64,000 nt of DNA from Parafannyhessea umbonata. Its GTDB lineage: Bacteria > Actinomycetota > Coriobacteriia > Coriobacteriales > Atopobiaceae. The stretch is from NCBI RefSeq assembly GCF_012844235.1, contig NZ_JABAGR010000006.1:1-64000 (forward strand), read 5' to 3'. Positions 1-7,293 of the stretch are shown here, in pieces (position 1 is the stretch's first letter; each line of letters begins with the position of its first letter). The position numbers and the translations under genes were made by a program. A model generated the notes under the pieces. That model did no database searches, had not been told where the DNA came from, and saw nothing but the letters and a program-made list of their open reading frames with translations.

Positions 1-99
1 TCAGTTCCAGATCGTTGTTTTCGCCCGCTGAGCTGGGCCTATGCCGGAATCTCTCCCACAGAAACCACCGAAGAGCCGAATAAAGCCAAGCTAAGGCCT

Positions 100-131
100 G
101 CGGGCGAGAAGGACGCGTCCTTCTCGCCCGC
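100..131 (-). terminator. Perfect 32-bp palindrome, terminator-like
   Basis: A perfect inverted repeat with arms GCGGGCGAGAAGGACG and its complement, without a loop-forming spacer. It lies about 100 bp past the stop of the minus-strand gene that ends at 235, so it could end that transcript. Its core GGCGAGAAGGACG is the same arm found in the two 68-bp repeats near 5.9 and 7.2 kb. No T-run follows. The rest of bases 1-234 holds nothing I can call. Confidence 0.5.
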
Positions 132-234
132 GGCGTGTTTCTGGTAGCACGATTGTCGTGCGACGCGAATCTCTGGGTTGCGTGCGCGGCATCGCTGCGC
201 TGCGCGTGGCACTGGCGTGATGCCGATGCGGCGG

Positions 235-750
235 CTAGTCTGCCACGAGGACGTGCTCGACGTAACCCACGTACATGGTGTGGTAGTTGCCGGCGTCCGC
301 GCCGGAGTAGTTGCGGGGCTCGACCTCGGGGTCGCAGATGCCCTCCGGCGCGAGCGGGCCGACGTACGCCTTGCGGCACACCAGGATCACGCGCGCCTGG
401 TCGATCACCGGCGTGCCATCTACCAGCGACTGCGTGAGGTCCGTCTTCGCAAGTTTGTCACCATCACGGCCAGACGCCTTGCCCAGGATACCCAGCGCGG
501 GGCGCTCCGTTCCGTCGAACAGGTTGACGGAGAACGTGTCGCTGCCATCCAGGAACTGCTTGGTGTAGCGGCTCTGGCGCACGTACGCGGTCGCGACGGG
601 CTTGTTCCACAGGGTGCCGAGGCCGCCCCAGCTGATGGTCATGCAGTTGGACGCCGCATCGTTGCCGGCCGCAAGAAGCGCCCAGCCCCGGTCGAGCGCG
701 TCAAAGGGCCTGAGCGTGAGCTCGTGTGCGTCTACCTCGTGAAATGCCAT
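235..750 (-). CDS. Flavin reductase-like FMN-binding split-barrel protein
   Basis: The 171-residue protein has the size and layout of the flavin reductase-like domain family, which binds FMN or FAD and often passes electrons to partner oxygenases or other acceptors. Supporting stretches are MTISWGGLGTLWNKPVA near residue 37, typical of the N-terminal flavin-binding strand, and YTKQFLDGSDTFSVNLF further on. A good ribosome site (AGGAGG) precedes the ATG. It stands alone, so the electron acceptor cannot be guessed. Family assignment is fairly firm; the exact reaction is unknown. Confidence 0.75.
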   Translation of the reverse strand: MAFHEVDAHELTLRPFDALDRGWALLAAGNDAASNCMTISWGGLGTLWNKPVATAYVRQSRYTKQFLDGSDTFSVNLFDGTERPALGILGKASGRDGDKLAKTDLTQSLVDGTPVIDQARVILVCRKAYVGPLAPEGICDPEVEPRNYSGADAGNYHTMYVGYVEHVLVAD

Positions 751-898
751 GTTCTCCTCCTTGTGCCTGGGCCCGCGCGGGGGGCGGTTTCATCTGGCAC
801 TACTGTACCTGCTTTTTGGCCGGCGCGGCGGGGGTTTGACGTGCGGCATACAATGGGCAGGTGCCGCGGGGCCGCCGCGGCAAAGCGGGGAGGCCAAC

Positions 899-1237
899 AT
901 GACGTTTGACGAGGTAAGGCGCGACATCCTAAGGTTTCGCGACGAGCGCGACTGGGCGCAGTTCCACAATCCCAAGGACCTGGCGATATCCGTCTCGCTC
1001 GAGGCGGCAGAGCTTCTGGAGTGCTTCCAGTGGTCTGGGACGGACCTTGAGTGCGCCGGGCGCGCGCAGCGCATGGAGGAGGAGGAGCTTGCCGACGTGC
1101 TGATCTATTGCATAATGCTGGCCGACCGCCTGGGCGTGGACCCCGTGGAGGCCATGCGGCACAAGCTGGAGCAGAACGCACGGAAGTATCCCGTTGAGAA
1201 GGCTCGCGGCAGGTCGAGCAAGTATACGGAGCTGTAG
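899..1237 (+). CDS. MazG-like nucleotide pyrophosphohydrolase
   Basis: A 112-residue all-helical protein of the MazG-like/RS21-C6 group, which hydrolyses non-canonical or excess nucleoside triphosphates such as dCTP to monophosphate and pyrophosphate. The family signature is visible: EAAELLECFQW followed about 25 residues later by EEEELADVLIY, the two acidic helices that bind magnesium. The frame is open upstream to 749, but the ATG at 899 follows GGGGAGG at good spacing and leaves exactly the family domain. The preferred substrate cannot be read from sequence. The gene is monocistronic. Confidence 0.8.
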   Translation: MTFDEVRRDILRFRDERDWAQFHNPKDLAISVSLEAAELLECFQWSGTDLECAGRAQRMEEEELADVLIYCIMLADRLGVDPVEAMRHKLEQNARKYPVEKARGRSSKYTEL

Positions 1238-1315
1238 GCCTGTCGGCGCCGCGAGCGAGACTTCGAGCAGGAGCCGCGAACGGTTGGATATGGCCTGTGA
1301 GCGGTTGGTGCCGGA

Positions 1316-1329
1316 ATTAATGTCCACTG
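1316..1329 (+). repeat. 14-bp motif ATTAATGTCCACTG, copy 1
   Basis: ATTAATGTCCACTG occurs here, 79 bp before the orphan gene at 1408, and again at 2018-2031, 67 bp before the HIRAN gene. Two identical AT-leaning 14-mers at similar distances ahead of two accessory genes suggest a shared regulatory or insertion footprint. Function is unknown. Confidence 0.4.
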
Positions 1330-1407
1330 GCCTTCATACCATGTTCCCGTGGCGCACGCTGCATTTGGCGGCGCGACGTGCGATGACAACGGCATAGGGG
1401 GCGGTAG

Positions 1408-1944
1408 ATGTTTACCACTGGTGACTCCGAAGAGGCCTGCGCGCGCCGCAAGCAGGAGATGCTGGCGTTTCTGCGGGCGGTGGACGTTCCGCTGGACACG
1501 AGCTACCTCAAGCGCGGGAGCTGGGAGTGGTTTGACGACCTGGGACAAGTGGTGGCGCTCTGCATGACGAAGGAGCCGTACGCGCGCGGGGTGGTGCGCA
1601 GCGAGGAGGACTGGCGCGCCCTGCTCGACCTTACGGTGAGCATCGTAACGAGCGTGTTGAAGACCGCGGCCGACGAAGAGGTCTCGTTTCTAGAGATGGT
1701 CATGCTGGCGGTCTTTGCTGCCTCGTGCAAGGCGTATGACAGCCTTTACCAGGGCAAGGTTCCGCCCGAGCTTGCCCGGCGCATGGCGGAGGCGAACCGT
1801 TGCATGTACGAGACCGGCAAGGAACTCCGGAAGTTTTCGCAGGAGCTCGAGGCCTTCGAGGGCTTTGGGCCCGAGGGTGCAGGTGGCGGCGATGCGGGAG
1901 ACGGCGCGGATGCGGCCGAGAAGAACGCGGGGCCTGATTGGTAG
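1408..1944 (+). CDS. Hypothetical protein, family not recognised
   Basis: A 178-residue protein I do not recognise. It starts with an ATG after GGGGGCGGTAG. The first 140 residues look mostly helical, with several amphipathic stretches and a hydrophobic helix around residues 86-108 (VSFLEMVMLAVFAASCKAY). The last 25 residues are Gly/Asp/Ala-rich and probably disordered. No signal peptide or metal motif is visible. Codon use matches the rest of the chromosome. It sits among other small accessory genes and shares a 14-bp upstream motif with the HIRAN gene. Confidence 0.65.
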   Translation: MFTTGDSEEACARRKQEMLAFLRAVDVPLDTSYLKRGSWEWFDDLGQVVALCMTKEPYARGVVRSEEDWRALLDLTVSIVTSVLKTAADEEVSFLEMVMLAVFAASCKAYDSLYQGKVPPELARRMAEANRCMYETGKELRKFSQELEAFEGFGPEGAGGGDAGDGADAAEKNAGPDW

Positions 1945-2017
1945 GTGATGCTTCGGCCCGATGAGGCCATGGTGGGCGAGCGGCATGTTTTGGACCGCAA
2001 GTGGCGACGATGTGGGG

Positions 2018-2031
2018 ATTAATGTCCACTG
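2018..2031 (+). repeat. 14-bp motif ATTAATGTCCACTG, copy 2
   Basis: Identical to 1316-1329 and located ahead of the HIRAN-domain gene. The flanking bases of the two copies are unrelated, so the match is not part of a longer duplication. Confidence 0.4.
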
Positions 2032-2097
2032 AAGCCGATAGAGTGCATGGCAGAAGGACGGACGTGAACGTCGTCACCACGTTGGAAAGGGGATGCC

Positions 2098-2424
2098 ATG
2101 TACAAGCGGAGCAGGGAATACATGAGCTGCAACATCGCCGGCCAGTCACACTGGGACATTGCGGAAGTCTTTGGCGAGTTGAAGCCGGGCAGCAAGCTGA
2201 AGTTGAAGGCGGAGTCGGACAACCCCTATGACCCCAACGCGGTCGCCGTGTACTACAAGGGCGTGAAGATCGGCTTTGTGCCCAGGGCGCAGAACGAAAC
2301 GATCAGCCTGCTTCTGGCCTATGGGCACAAGGATGTTTTCAAGGCGTACGTGTTTGCCGTCGACCCGTCGAGGGACCTTGAGCACCGCGTTACCATGCGT
2401 ATCAACGTGAGGGACGCACGCTAG
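2098..2424 (+). CDS. Stand-alone HIRAN-domain protein
   Basis: The 108-residue protein is essentially one HIRAN domain. The pattern LKLKAESDNPYDPNAVAVYY followed by KIGFVPRAQNE is the hallmark of this fold, which in SWI/SNF helicases such as HLTF binds single-stranded 3-prime DNA ends or damaged DNA. Here no helicase is fused or adjacent, as in many short bacterial HIRAN proteins of unknown role. The ATG follows GGAAAGGGG. A DNA- or repair-linked role is family inference only. Confidence 0.8.
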   Translation: MYKRSREYMSCNIAGQSHWDIAEVFGELKPGSKLKLKAESDNPYDPNAVAVYYKGVKIGFVPRAQNETISLLLAYGHKDVFKAYVFAVDPSRDLEHRVTMRINVRDAR

Positions 2425-2756
2425 GAAGCAGTTCTTCTCACAAAACCGCACGTGAGACATGTAGGTGGGGTGCAGGGTGCGTGGTGGAGCGTTGTCGTGG
2501 GGGTGCAGATTGTGTGCGTGGCCTTTGCCAGGGCGCCGAAATGCTTCCCGTCATACCGAGTTTACTTGACAAATGGCGCCCCTGCTGAGGTGCTGATTTC
2601 TTGCCACGAACACATTTCTGAGCGGATTTTGAAGGTAAGGAAGTTGTTTCCGCAGATAAATGCGGAGTTAGGAGGGGGATTCTGGCGCGTTCCTCCGGAC
2701 TCTTCTGGGTAAGGTGTAGTTGTCCCTTACGACGAGTTTGGAAGGAAGGTGTAAGT
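2425..2756. other. Intergenic region, possible promoter only
   Basis: No convincing gene. Short open frames on both strands here lack ribosome sites and resemble no family. A TTGACA hexamer lies near 2573, but no clear -10 follows at the right spacing. The stretch is somewhat AT-richer than its flanks. Confidence 0.4.
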
Positions 2757-2984
2757 GTGTTGAGGATCAAGGATATGAGCAAGCAGCAGAGGCGCGTGTT
2801 TGACGCCTGCAGCAACGGTTGGTTCGTCAGCGGCGTTTACACCGCCATGTTCGACGGCCACAAGCGTGACTTCGCCGTGGACAGCCTGGGAATGCTCTAT
2901 GATGGCGTCGAGAACTGGTTTGGCGAGCATGCTGCCGACCACGGCGGCTCTCACCTGTTGGTGAAGTGCGTCAAGGCGCTTTAG
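2757..2984 (+). CDS. Small hypothetical protein
   Basis: A 75-residue protein, not recognised. I chose the GTG at 2757 because GGAAGGAAGG ends 7 bases upstream; an ATG at 2775 is the alternative and would give 69 residues. The sequence is soluble, with several aromatic residues (GWFVSGVYTAMF, VENWF), and looks like a compact domain. A CTTCTCGCC motif follows 55 bp after the stop. Coding status rests on the ribosome site and codon use. Confidence 0.5.
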   Translation: MLRIKDMSKQQRRVFDACSNGWFVSGVYTAMFDGHKRDFAVDSLGMLYDGVENWFGEHAADHGGSHLLVKCVKAL

Positions 2985-3188
2985 TACCTGCGGGTACTCC
3001 GCTGCGTTCTGGCGTGGCCACGAGGCGGAAGGCGTGATCTTCTCGCCTGCAAAACTTTGAAATAGAAATTCTGACAACCAAGATCGGCCGTCCTGCGGGG
3101 CGGTCGTTCTTATGTCGCGCGAAATGGGTACCAGAACAGGAAGGGCACGACTGCCCGGACCGGTTTGCTTACGACGAAGGGGGTCGTT

Positions 3189-4142
3189 TTGTCCAAGGTG
3201 GATGGGGTTGGCATCGCGTTCTGCGGTGGCGGTTTCAGGTCCTTTGCCGAGGTTGCGGCGATTGAGGACATGCAGAGAAGCGACGTGAGGTACGGTGCCG
3301 TGGCGGGAACGTCGATGGGATCATTGGTGGCGGCGCTTGCAGCATCGGGCGTGAGCACCGCCCGCATGGCGGAGCTACTTGTTGCGATGGACAAGCGCAC
3401 CGTTGAGGAGGGCGTGCTCAGGAACATGCCCCTGAAGGTGCTGAACGTGATATCGAACAAGGGCATGGTGGACAGCGCCATCCTTGAGGACTATGCGCGG
3501 GAGGTTCTGGAGGGCGCGGGGATCAGGACGTTTGCCGACTTCGTGATGCCCGTTGCCATTACGGCCGTCGACATTGTGAGTGGTGAGCTCTTTGTGTTTA
3601 CGAACGACGAGGAGCTCTTTGCGGCGGATGGTGGTAACTGGAACACGGTGTGCGACCTGTCGCTGGACGTTGCGAAGTGCTGCGCGTGCTCGGGCTCGTA
3701 TCCGCTAGTGATCACGCCGACTAAGTACCTTGGCCGGACGTTCATGGACGGTGGTTGCCGCATGAACCTGCCAACGCCCCTGTTCGACAGGAGCATGGTG
3801 GATGCCGTGGTAGGCGTGGGCCTTATCAGGAAGCCGCGACTGGTGGAGGACATCACTCCGCTGAACATTGCCATGCGAACGATGGGCTGCGGGGCGAACC
3901 AGCTGGACCGCATTCATGCGAACGCGGCGGACCTTTACATTAACCTGCCCGTGAGCGGCGACGACGCATTCCAGGCGGGCACGGGTGCCCAGGTGATAGA
4001 CGAGGCTCGCCAGATGCTGCGCGACAATCCACCCGACTGGAACGCCGTGCGCCCGAGCATGCTGGAATCCATCCGCAAACGTGCGGTGGACGCGTTCTAC
4101 AACATGGTCAAGACGGTGCCGAAGAGCGTGAAGATGTCCTGA
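3189..4142 (+). CDS. Patatin-like phospholipase
   Basis: A patatin-family acyl hydrolase that would cleave acyl chains from phospholipids or other lipid esters with a Ser-Asp dyad. The anion-hole loop CGGGFRS, the nucleophile elbow GTSMG (Ser at about residue 42) and the catalytic DGG motif (Asp at about residue 187) are all present. The frame is open from a TTG at 3165, but I prefer the TTG at 3189: AAGGGGG sits 5 bases before it and the first beta-strand (VGIAFCGGG) then starts near residue 7, as usual. No signal peptide, so the protein is probably cytoplasmic or membrane-peripheral. Confidence 0.85.
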   Translation: MSKVDGVGIAFCGGGFRSFAEVAAIEDMQRSDVRYGAVAGTSMGSLVAALAASGVSTARMAELLVAMDKRTVEEGVLRNMPLKVLNVISNKGMVDSAILEDYAREVLEGAGIRTFADFVMPVAITAVDIVSGELFVFTNDEELFAADGGNWNTVCDLSLDVAKCCACSGSYPLVITPTKYLGRTFMDGGCRMNLPTPLFDRSMVDAVVGVGLIRKPRLVEDITPLNIAMRTMGCGANQLDRIHANAADLYINLPVSGDDAFQAGTGAQVIDEARQMLRDNPPDWNAVRPSMLESIRKRAVDAFYNMVKTVPKSVKMS

Positions 4143-4694
4143 GCCACGTGTGGCGAGCGCCCATAACATGTGTGGGTCGTATGAAGATGACTGACAGAAT
4201 AGTGTCCGGAGGAAGCGGGCGGTGCGTGCGCTGCGAAGGCAAATGGAAGAGAGCTGTCGCACGTTAAGCGTGCGGAACTTCTTTAGGAGCTGCGGCAGAG
4301 GAAGAAATGCGCGCCCTATTTCTGAAAGAATATACAGGTAGCTGAAATACACTCAGATATGGGATGGAAACAGGGATGTATATGCACGCACTTGGATGAA
4401 ACAACATGACTTGGAAAGAGAAATCAAGACAAGTGCAAGATAGGCGAGAACATCGTAACATTCGATTTTTAACCGAAATACGGGAAGGAAACACAAGGTA
4501 GTTATTTTGATGTGCCTGCTTCCAGAGGGGCAATCGAGTTGTGATACGAAAGTGACAATAATAAAATTTCAAACCTATTAATCGGCTAGACTTTGCATCT
4601 CCGGCGGTCATAATTGTCCGTATGCGACGCTGGGAAACGCCCTGCGCGCGAAGCAGCCTGACGAGCGCGACCCAAAGAAGGACGGAGAGACGCG
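4143..4694. other. AT-rich gap without a recognisable gene
   Basis: About 550 bp with no supportable gene. From roughly 4280 to 4600 the base composition drops well below the surrounding GC, with runs such as ATAATAAAATTTC. A 115-codon open frame on the minus strand (4264-4611) has no ribosome site or family resemblance. It may be a decayed foreign insert or a regulatory region for the small gene at 4695. Confidence 0.4.
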
Positions 4695-4862
4695 ATGGCA
4701 GAAGACAAGTTTGTACTTCCCCCGTTGGACACGAAGTATCACTGCACGAACCCGGACCGCGAGATGACGCTGGGACAGATGCTTGACGGTGTCGATCCCG
4801 ACATGTGGCCGACGGACGAGGAGATGCTTGAGACGCTCCTGTTCTGCATGGACGCTGAGTAG
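4695..4862 (+). CDS. Small acidic protein of 55 residues
   Basis: An ATG after ACGGAGAGACGCG opens a 55-codon frame for an acidic peptide rich in Asp, Glu and Met (MTLGQMLDGVDPDMWPTDEE). I do not recognise it. Its stop lies only 2 bases before the TTG start of the downstream YbaK-family gene, which itself lacks a good ribosome site, so the two are probably translationally coupled. Codon use agrees with the neighbours. Confidence 0.6.
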   Translation: MAEDKFVLPPLDTKYHCTNPDREMTLGQMLDGVDPDMWPTDEEMLETLLFCMDAE

Positions 4863-4864
4863 CC

Positions 4865-5341
4865 TTGTCGGCGGAATCGACGCGCGCGTACCTGGCTCGC
4901 TATGGTCTGGACGAGAAGATCATCACGTACGACGTGCTGACGGCGACCGTGGAGCAGGCGGCGGAGGCATCTGGCCTGGAGCCCGGGCAAATTGGCAAGA
5001 CGATGGCCTTCGACGTGGACGGCGATGCGGTGCTTGTGGTGTGCGCCGGCGACGCGAAGGTGTGGAATTCCGCGTTCAAAAGGCAGTTTCACACGAAGCC
5101 GACCTTCATAAAGCCGGAACAGCTCGAGGAGCGCGTGGGACATCCCATGGGCGGCGTATGCCCGTTTGACGTAAAGCCTGAGGTCAAGTGCTACTTAGAC
5201 GTATCGCTCAAGCGCTACGACTTTGTGCGACCCGCCGCCGGCAGCGAGAACACAGGCGTCGATACCACGATGGAAGAGCTTGAGCAGGCAAGTCACTCCC
5301 TGGGATGGGTGGACGTGTGCAAGGGCTGGCGTGAGGAGTAG
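4865..5341 (+). CDS. YbaK/EbsC-family Cys-tRNA(Pro) deacylase-like protein
   Basis: A 158-residue single-domain protein of the YbaK/ProX editing family, whose members hydrolyse mischarged aminoacyl-tRNA (for YbaK, Cys-tRNA-Pro). Family cues are GQIGKTMAFDVDGDAVLVV, the lysine in AFKRQF and GHPMGGVCPFDVK, which matches the conserved G-x-x-x-G-G-x-x-P-F segment. Translation starts at a TTG two bases past the preceding small ORF, suggesting coupling. The family is firm; the tRNA substrate is inferred. Confidence 0.85.
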   Translation: MSAESTRAYLARYGLDEKIITYDVLTATVEQAAEASGLEPGQIGKTMAFDVDGDAVLVVCAGDAKVWNSAFKRQFHTKPTFIKPEQLEERVGHPMGGVCPFDVKPEVKCYLDVSLKRYDFVRPAAGSENTGVDTTMEELEQASHSLGWVDVCKGWREE

Positions 5342-5391
5342 GCCCTAACGCCGCGGTGGCGTGACGCTTTGGTGCCACGGTGGACCCACGA

Positions 5392-5413
5392 CGAGAAACG
5401 AAGGTGTTTCTCG
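5392..5413 (+). terminator. Hairpin after the YbaK-family gene
   Basis: CGAGAAAC and GTTTCTCG form an 8-bp stem with a 6-base loop about 50 bp after the stop at 5341. No clear T-run follows, so termination is uncertain. It separates the deacylase from the trp leader. Confidence 0.4.
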
Positions 5414-5476
5414 GCGGAAAAAGGCGGAAATAGTGGCGCCGTAATGTTTGCTGTAACGTTAACAGGAGGAAGACGG

Positions 5477-5569
5477 ATGTCCCTTGCAGCCAACAACATC
5501 GTGAGCGCAGGCACCCAGGTGCTCGCTGGCACATGGTGGTGGACAAGGACTACTGGACTTCCGGACTAG
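5477..5569 (+). CDS. trpL: Tryptophan attenuator leader peptide
   Basis: A 30-codon ORF with a strong AGGAGGA ribosome site 6 bases before the ATG. Codons 20-22 are three consecutive TGG (5534-5542), giving a peptide ending WWWTRTTGLPD. A Rho-independent terminator begins 31 bp after the stop. This is the classic arrangement of a transcription attenuator sensing charged tRNA-Trp; Corynebacterium trp leaders likewise carry three tandem Trp codons. CGGACTAG occurs both at the ORF end and inside the terminator stem, so alternative pairing is plausible. The gene it should control is reduced to a remnant. Confidence 0.65.
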   Translation: MSLAANNIVSAGTQVLAGTWWWTRTTGLPD

Positions 5570-5599
5570 CGACGGCCGCCTAACTATACGCATCAAAAG

Positions 5600-5627
5600 C
5601 CCTCGGACTAGCTCCGGGGGTCTTTTT
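5600..5627 (+). terminator. Attenuator terminator of the trp leader
   Basis: CCCTCGGA pairs with TCCGGGGG (one G-T pair) around the loop CTAGC and is followed by TCTTTTT. It sits between the Trp-rich leader peptide and the trpB-like remnant, the position of an attenuator terminator. Part of the upstream arm duplicates the end of the leader ORF. Confidence 0.75.
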
Positions 5628-5718
5628 GTATGCCGAGGCGGCATGACACCGCGCGTGCCGCAAGAGACGGGTCACCATTGGACGGACGCGGGAGCGCCCA
5701 GAGGAAAGGACAGCGACC

Positions 5719-5841
5719 ATGGCAGAGACGAAGACCACCGATCCCTATCGCACGTACCTGCGCGAGGACCAGATTCCGACTGCCTGGTCCAAGCTGAAGC
5801 GCGACGGCTACATGGAGGCCGTCGCGGTGAAGCAGTCGGAT
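5719..5841 (+). pseudogene. Truncated trpB-like gene remnant
   Basis: An ATG with ribosome site AGAGGAAAGGA opens a frame starting MAETKTTDPYRTYLREDQIP. The stretch YRTYLREDQIPTAW resembles the N-terminus of TrpB2-type tryptophan synthase beta chains, which continue with W-Y-N. After that Trp the match stops. About 40 codons in, the frame runs into the 68-bp palindromic repeat and ends at 5934. The rest of the roughly 450-residue enzyme is missing. With the Trp leader just upstream it looks like the stump of a lost trp gene. The remnant call is moderate because only about 14 residues match. Confidence 0.5.
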
Positions 5842-5909
5842 GGTTGCGGCGGCGTAGGGCAAAGAGGCGAGAAGGACGCACGGCCATGGCCACACGTCCT
5901 TCTCGCCTG
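5842..5909 (-). repeat. 68-bp palindromic repeat, copy 1
   Basis: Identical over 68 bp to 7163-7230. It contains a perfect stem, GGCGAGAAGGACG at 5866-5878 with its complement at 5895-5907, around a 16-base loop that itself holds the palindrome GGCCATGGCC. It lies 41 bp past the stop of the minus-strand formamidase gene; on that strand the hairpin is followed by TCTTTGCC, so it probably ends the transcript. Confidence 0.8.
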
Positions 5910-5950
5910 GAGAACCCTGTGCCAGCGTACCTGACGACTGCGCGCCGCGC

Positions 5951-6955
5951 TTAGTTGCCGAACCTGCCGCCCGTGGTGGGGTAGCCGTAGATCGAGCCGT
6001 CCTTGATCTGGATGTCGTCCTCCCATGGCAGGTGGTAGCGACCGGCTGCGAGGTCCTTTATGTAGGTGAGTCCGGCGTCGCTCTCTCCGCCCGGTTTGGC
6101 AACGTATCCGCGATGTCCCAGATTGTAGATGTTGTTTTCCAGTCCCCATGTGCGGCGTGCGTTGTCCGCGAGCTCGGGGTAGATCTCGCCGGTGACGATT
6201 TCCCACGGATTGCGCTGACCCTGCACCAGTGTGGTGCCGTCGAAGTTGCAGATTTGACCCTCGCCAAAGTAATAGAAGGTGTTGTCGTAGCCAGCCAGGT
6301 TGACGGATACCGTGTACATGAGGTTCTGCCAGGCGTTGGAGCGGTTCGTCAGGATCCACTGGTCGTTAACCTGTGTGCTGTAGCCCGAGATTCGAATGTA
6401 TACGTTGCAGCCCTTATATGCGGCCTCGCGGGCGAGCTCCGGAATCATGCCGTCGTGGCAGATGCAGACGGAGAGCTTGGACCCGCCGGGACCCTCGCAA
6501 ACCGGCATGCCAAGGTCGCCGGGATACCACGGCTCGATGGGGTTCCAAGGGAAGAGCTTGCGGTATTTGAGGACGATGTCACCGTTGGGATCGATGATGA
6601 TGGCGGTGTTGTATGGGTTCTTGTCGGGGTCGGGGTTGCGCTCCATGATTGAGAACACGCCGTATACGCCACACTCCTGGCATGCCTTCGAAAACGCCTC
6701 GGTCTCCGGTCCGGGGATGTCGCACAGGAACTCGTCGGTCAGCCACTTGGACGTGTTGAGGCCTTGAGTGCTGTACTCAGGGAACACTATGAGCTCGACG
6801 CCTGGATAGCCCGCCTTAGTGGCGTGCACGGTGCGCACGATGCTCTTCACCTGGCGGTCAATGTCCTCGCGGCTGTTGACCACTGGAGCAGGAAACTGAA
6901 TAGCCGCCACAAGGAATCCCATTTTCGGCTTTGACATGCTGCCAATACTGCCCAT
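5951..6955 (-). CDS. amiF: Formamidase (formamide amidohydrolase)
   Basis: A 334-residue nitrilase-superfamily enzyme that hydrolyses formamide to formate and ammonia in the cytoplasm. The catalytic triad sits at the family positions: Glu60 (IVFPEYS), Lys133 (KYRKLFPW) and Cys166 (VCICHDG). From memory, length and sequence track Helicobacter pylori AmiF almost throughout, including the start MGSIGSM and the end [11 protein letters not shown]. No amide transporter or regulator is adjacent; the gene ends in the 68-bp hairpin repeat. Such high similarity to a campylobacterial enzyme is unusual and may reflect transfer. Ammonia supply or acid resistance is a likely role. Confidence 0.95.
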   Translation of the reverse strand: MGSIGSMSKPKMGFLVAAIQFPAPVVNSREDIDRQVKSIVRTVHATKAGYPGVELIVFPEYSTQGLNTSKWLTDEFLCDIPGPETEAFSKACQECGVYGVFSIMERNPDPDKNPYNTAIIIDPNGDIVLKYRKLFPWNPIEPWYPGDLGMPVCEGPGGSKLSVCICHDGMIPELAREAAYKGCNVYIRISGYSTQVNDQWILTNRSNAWQNLMYTVSVNLAGYDNTFYYFGEGQICNFDGTTLVQGQRNPWEIVTGEIYPELADNARRTWGLENNIYNLGHRGYVAKPGGESDAGLTYIKDLAAGRYHLPWEDDIQIKDGSIYGYPTTGGRFGN

Positions 6956-7162
6956 AGCGTTCCTCCCTCTATCCTGCGTTACAAAAGGTCGAAGGCTATC
7001 CTATGCGAGAACCATCGCTTGGAACGCCTGTCGACTGTAGTTATGGTATGACGTTAGGTATGCAGAATAGTGAGTAAGAGAGCGAGCTTCCAAAGCTCTT
7101 TACGGACGAGAAATTTGACTGAAAACGTTTGTGCCAGTCTGTGCTATATGGTGTCGAAAACA

Positions 7163-7230
7163 CGGTTGCGGCGGCGTAGGGCAAAGAGGCGAGAAGGACG
7201 CACGGCCATGGCCACACGTCCTTCTCGCCT
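7163..7230 (-). repeat. 68-bp palindromic repeat, copy 2
   Basis: Second exact copy of the 68-bp element, 63 bp past the stop of the minus-strand lipoprotein gene, with the same GGCGAGAAGGACG stem. Both copies therefore lie just downstream of minus-strand genes in the same orientation, which fits duplicated terminators. The rest of 6956-7293 holds no gene; it includes the upstream region of the formamidase gene. Confidence 0.8.
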
Positions 7231-7293
7231 GCGTCGCACTAATCGTGACTTGCGCCTTGCTGGGTGGTGCGGATGCCCACCTGCGTGCCGGTG

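Noticed and set aside
2452-2712. Plus-strand ORF of 86 codons between the HIRAN gene and the small gene at 2757
   Set aside because: No ribosome site and no protein-like pattern; overlapping open frames on the other strand look equally likely.
4264-4611. Minus-strand ORF of 115 codons in the AT-rich gap
   Set aside because: No ribosome site, no recognisable domain, and an amino-acid composition typical of random AT-rich translation.
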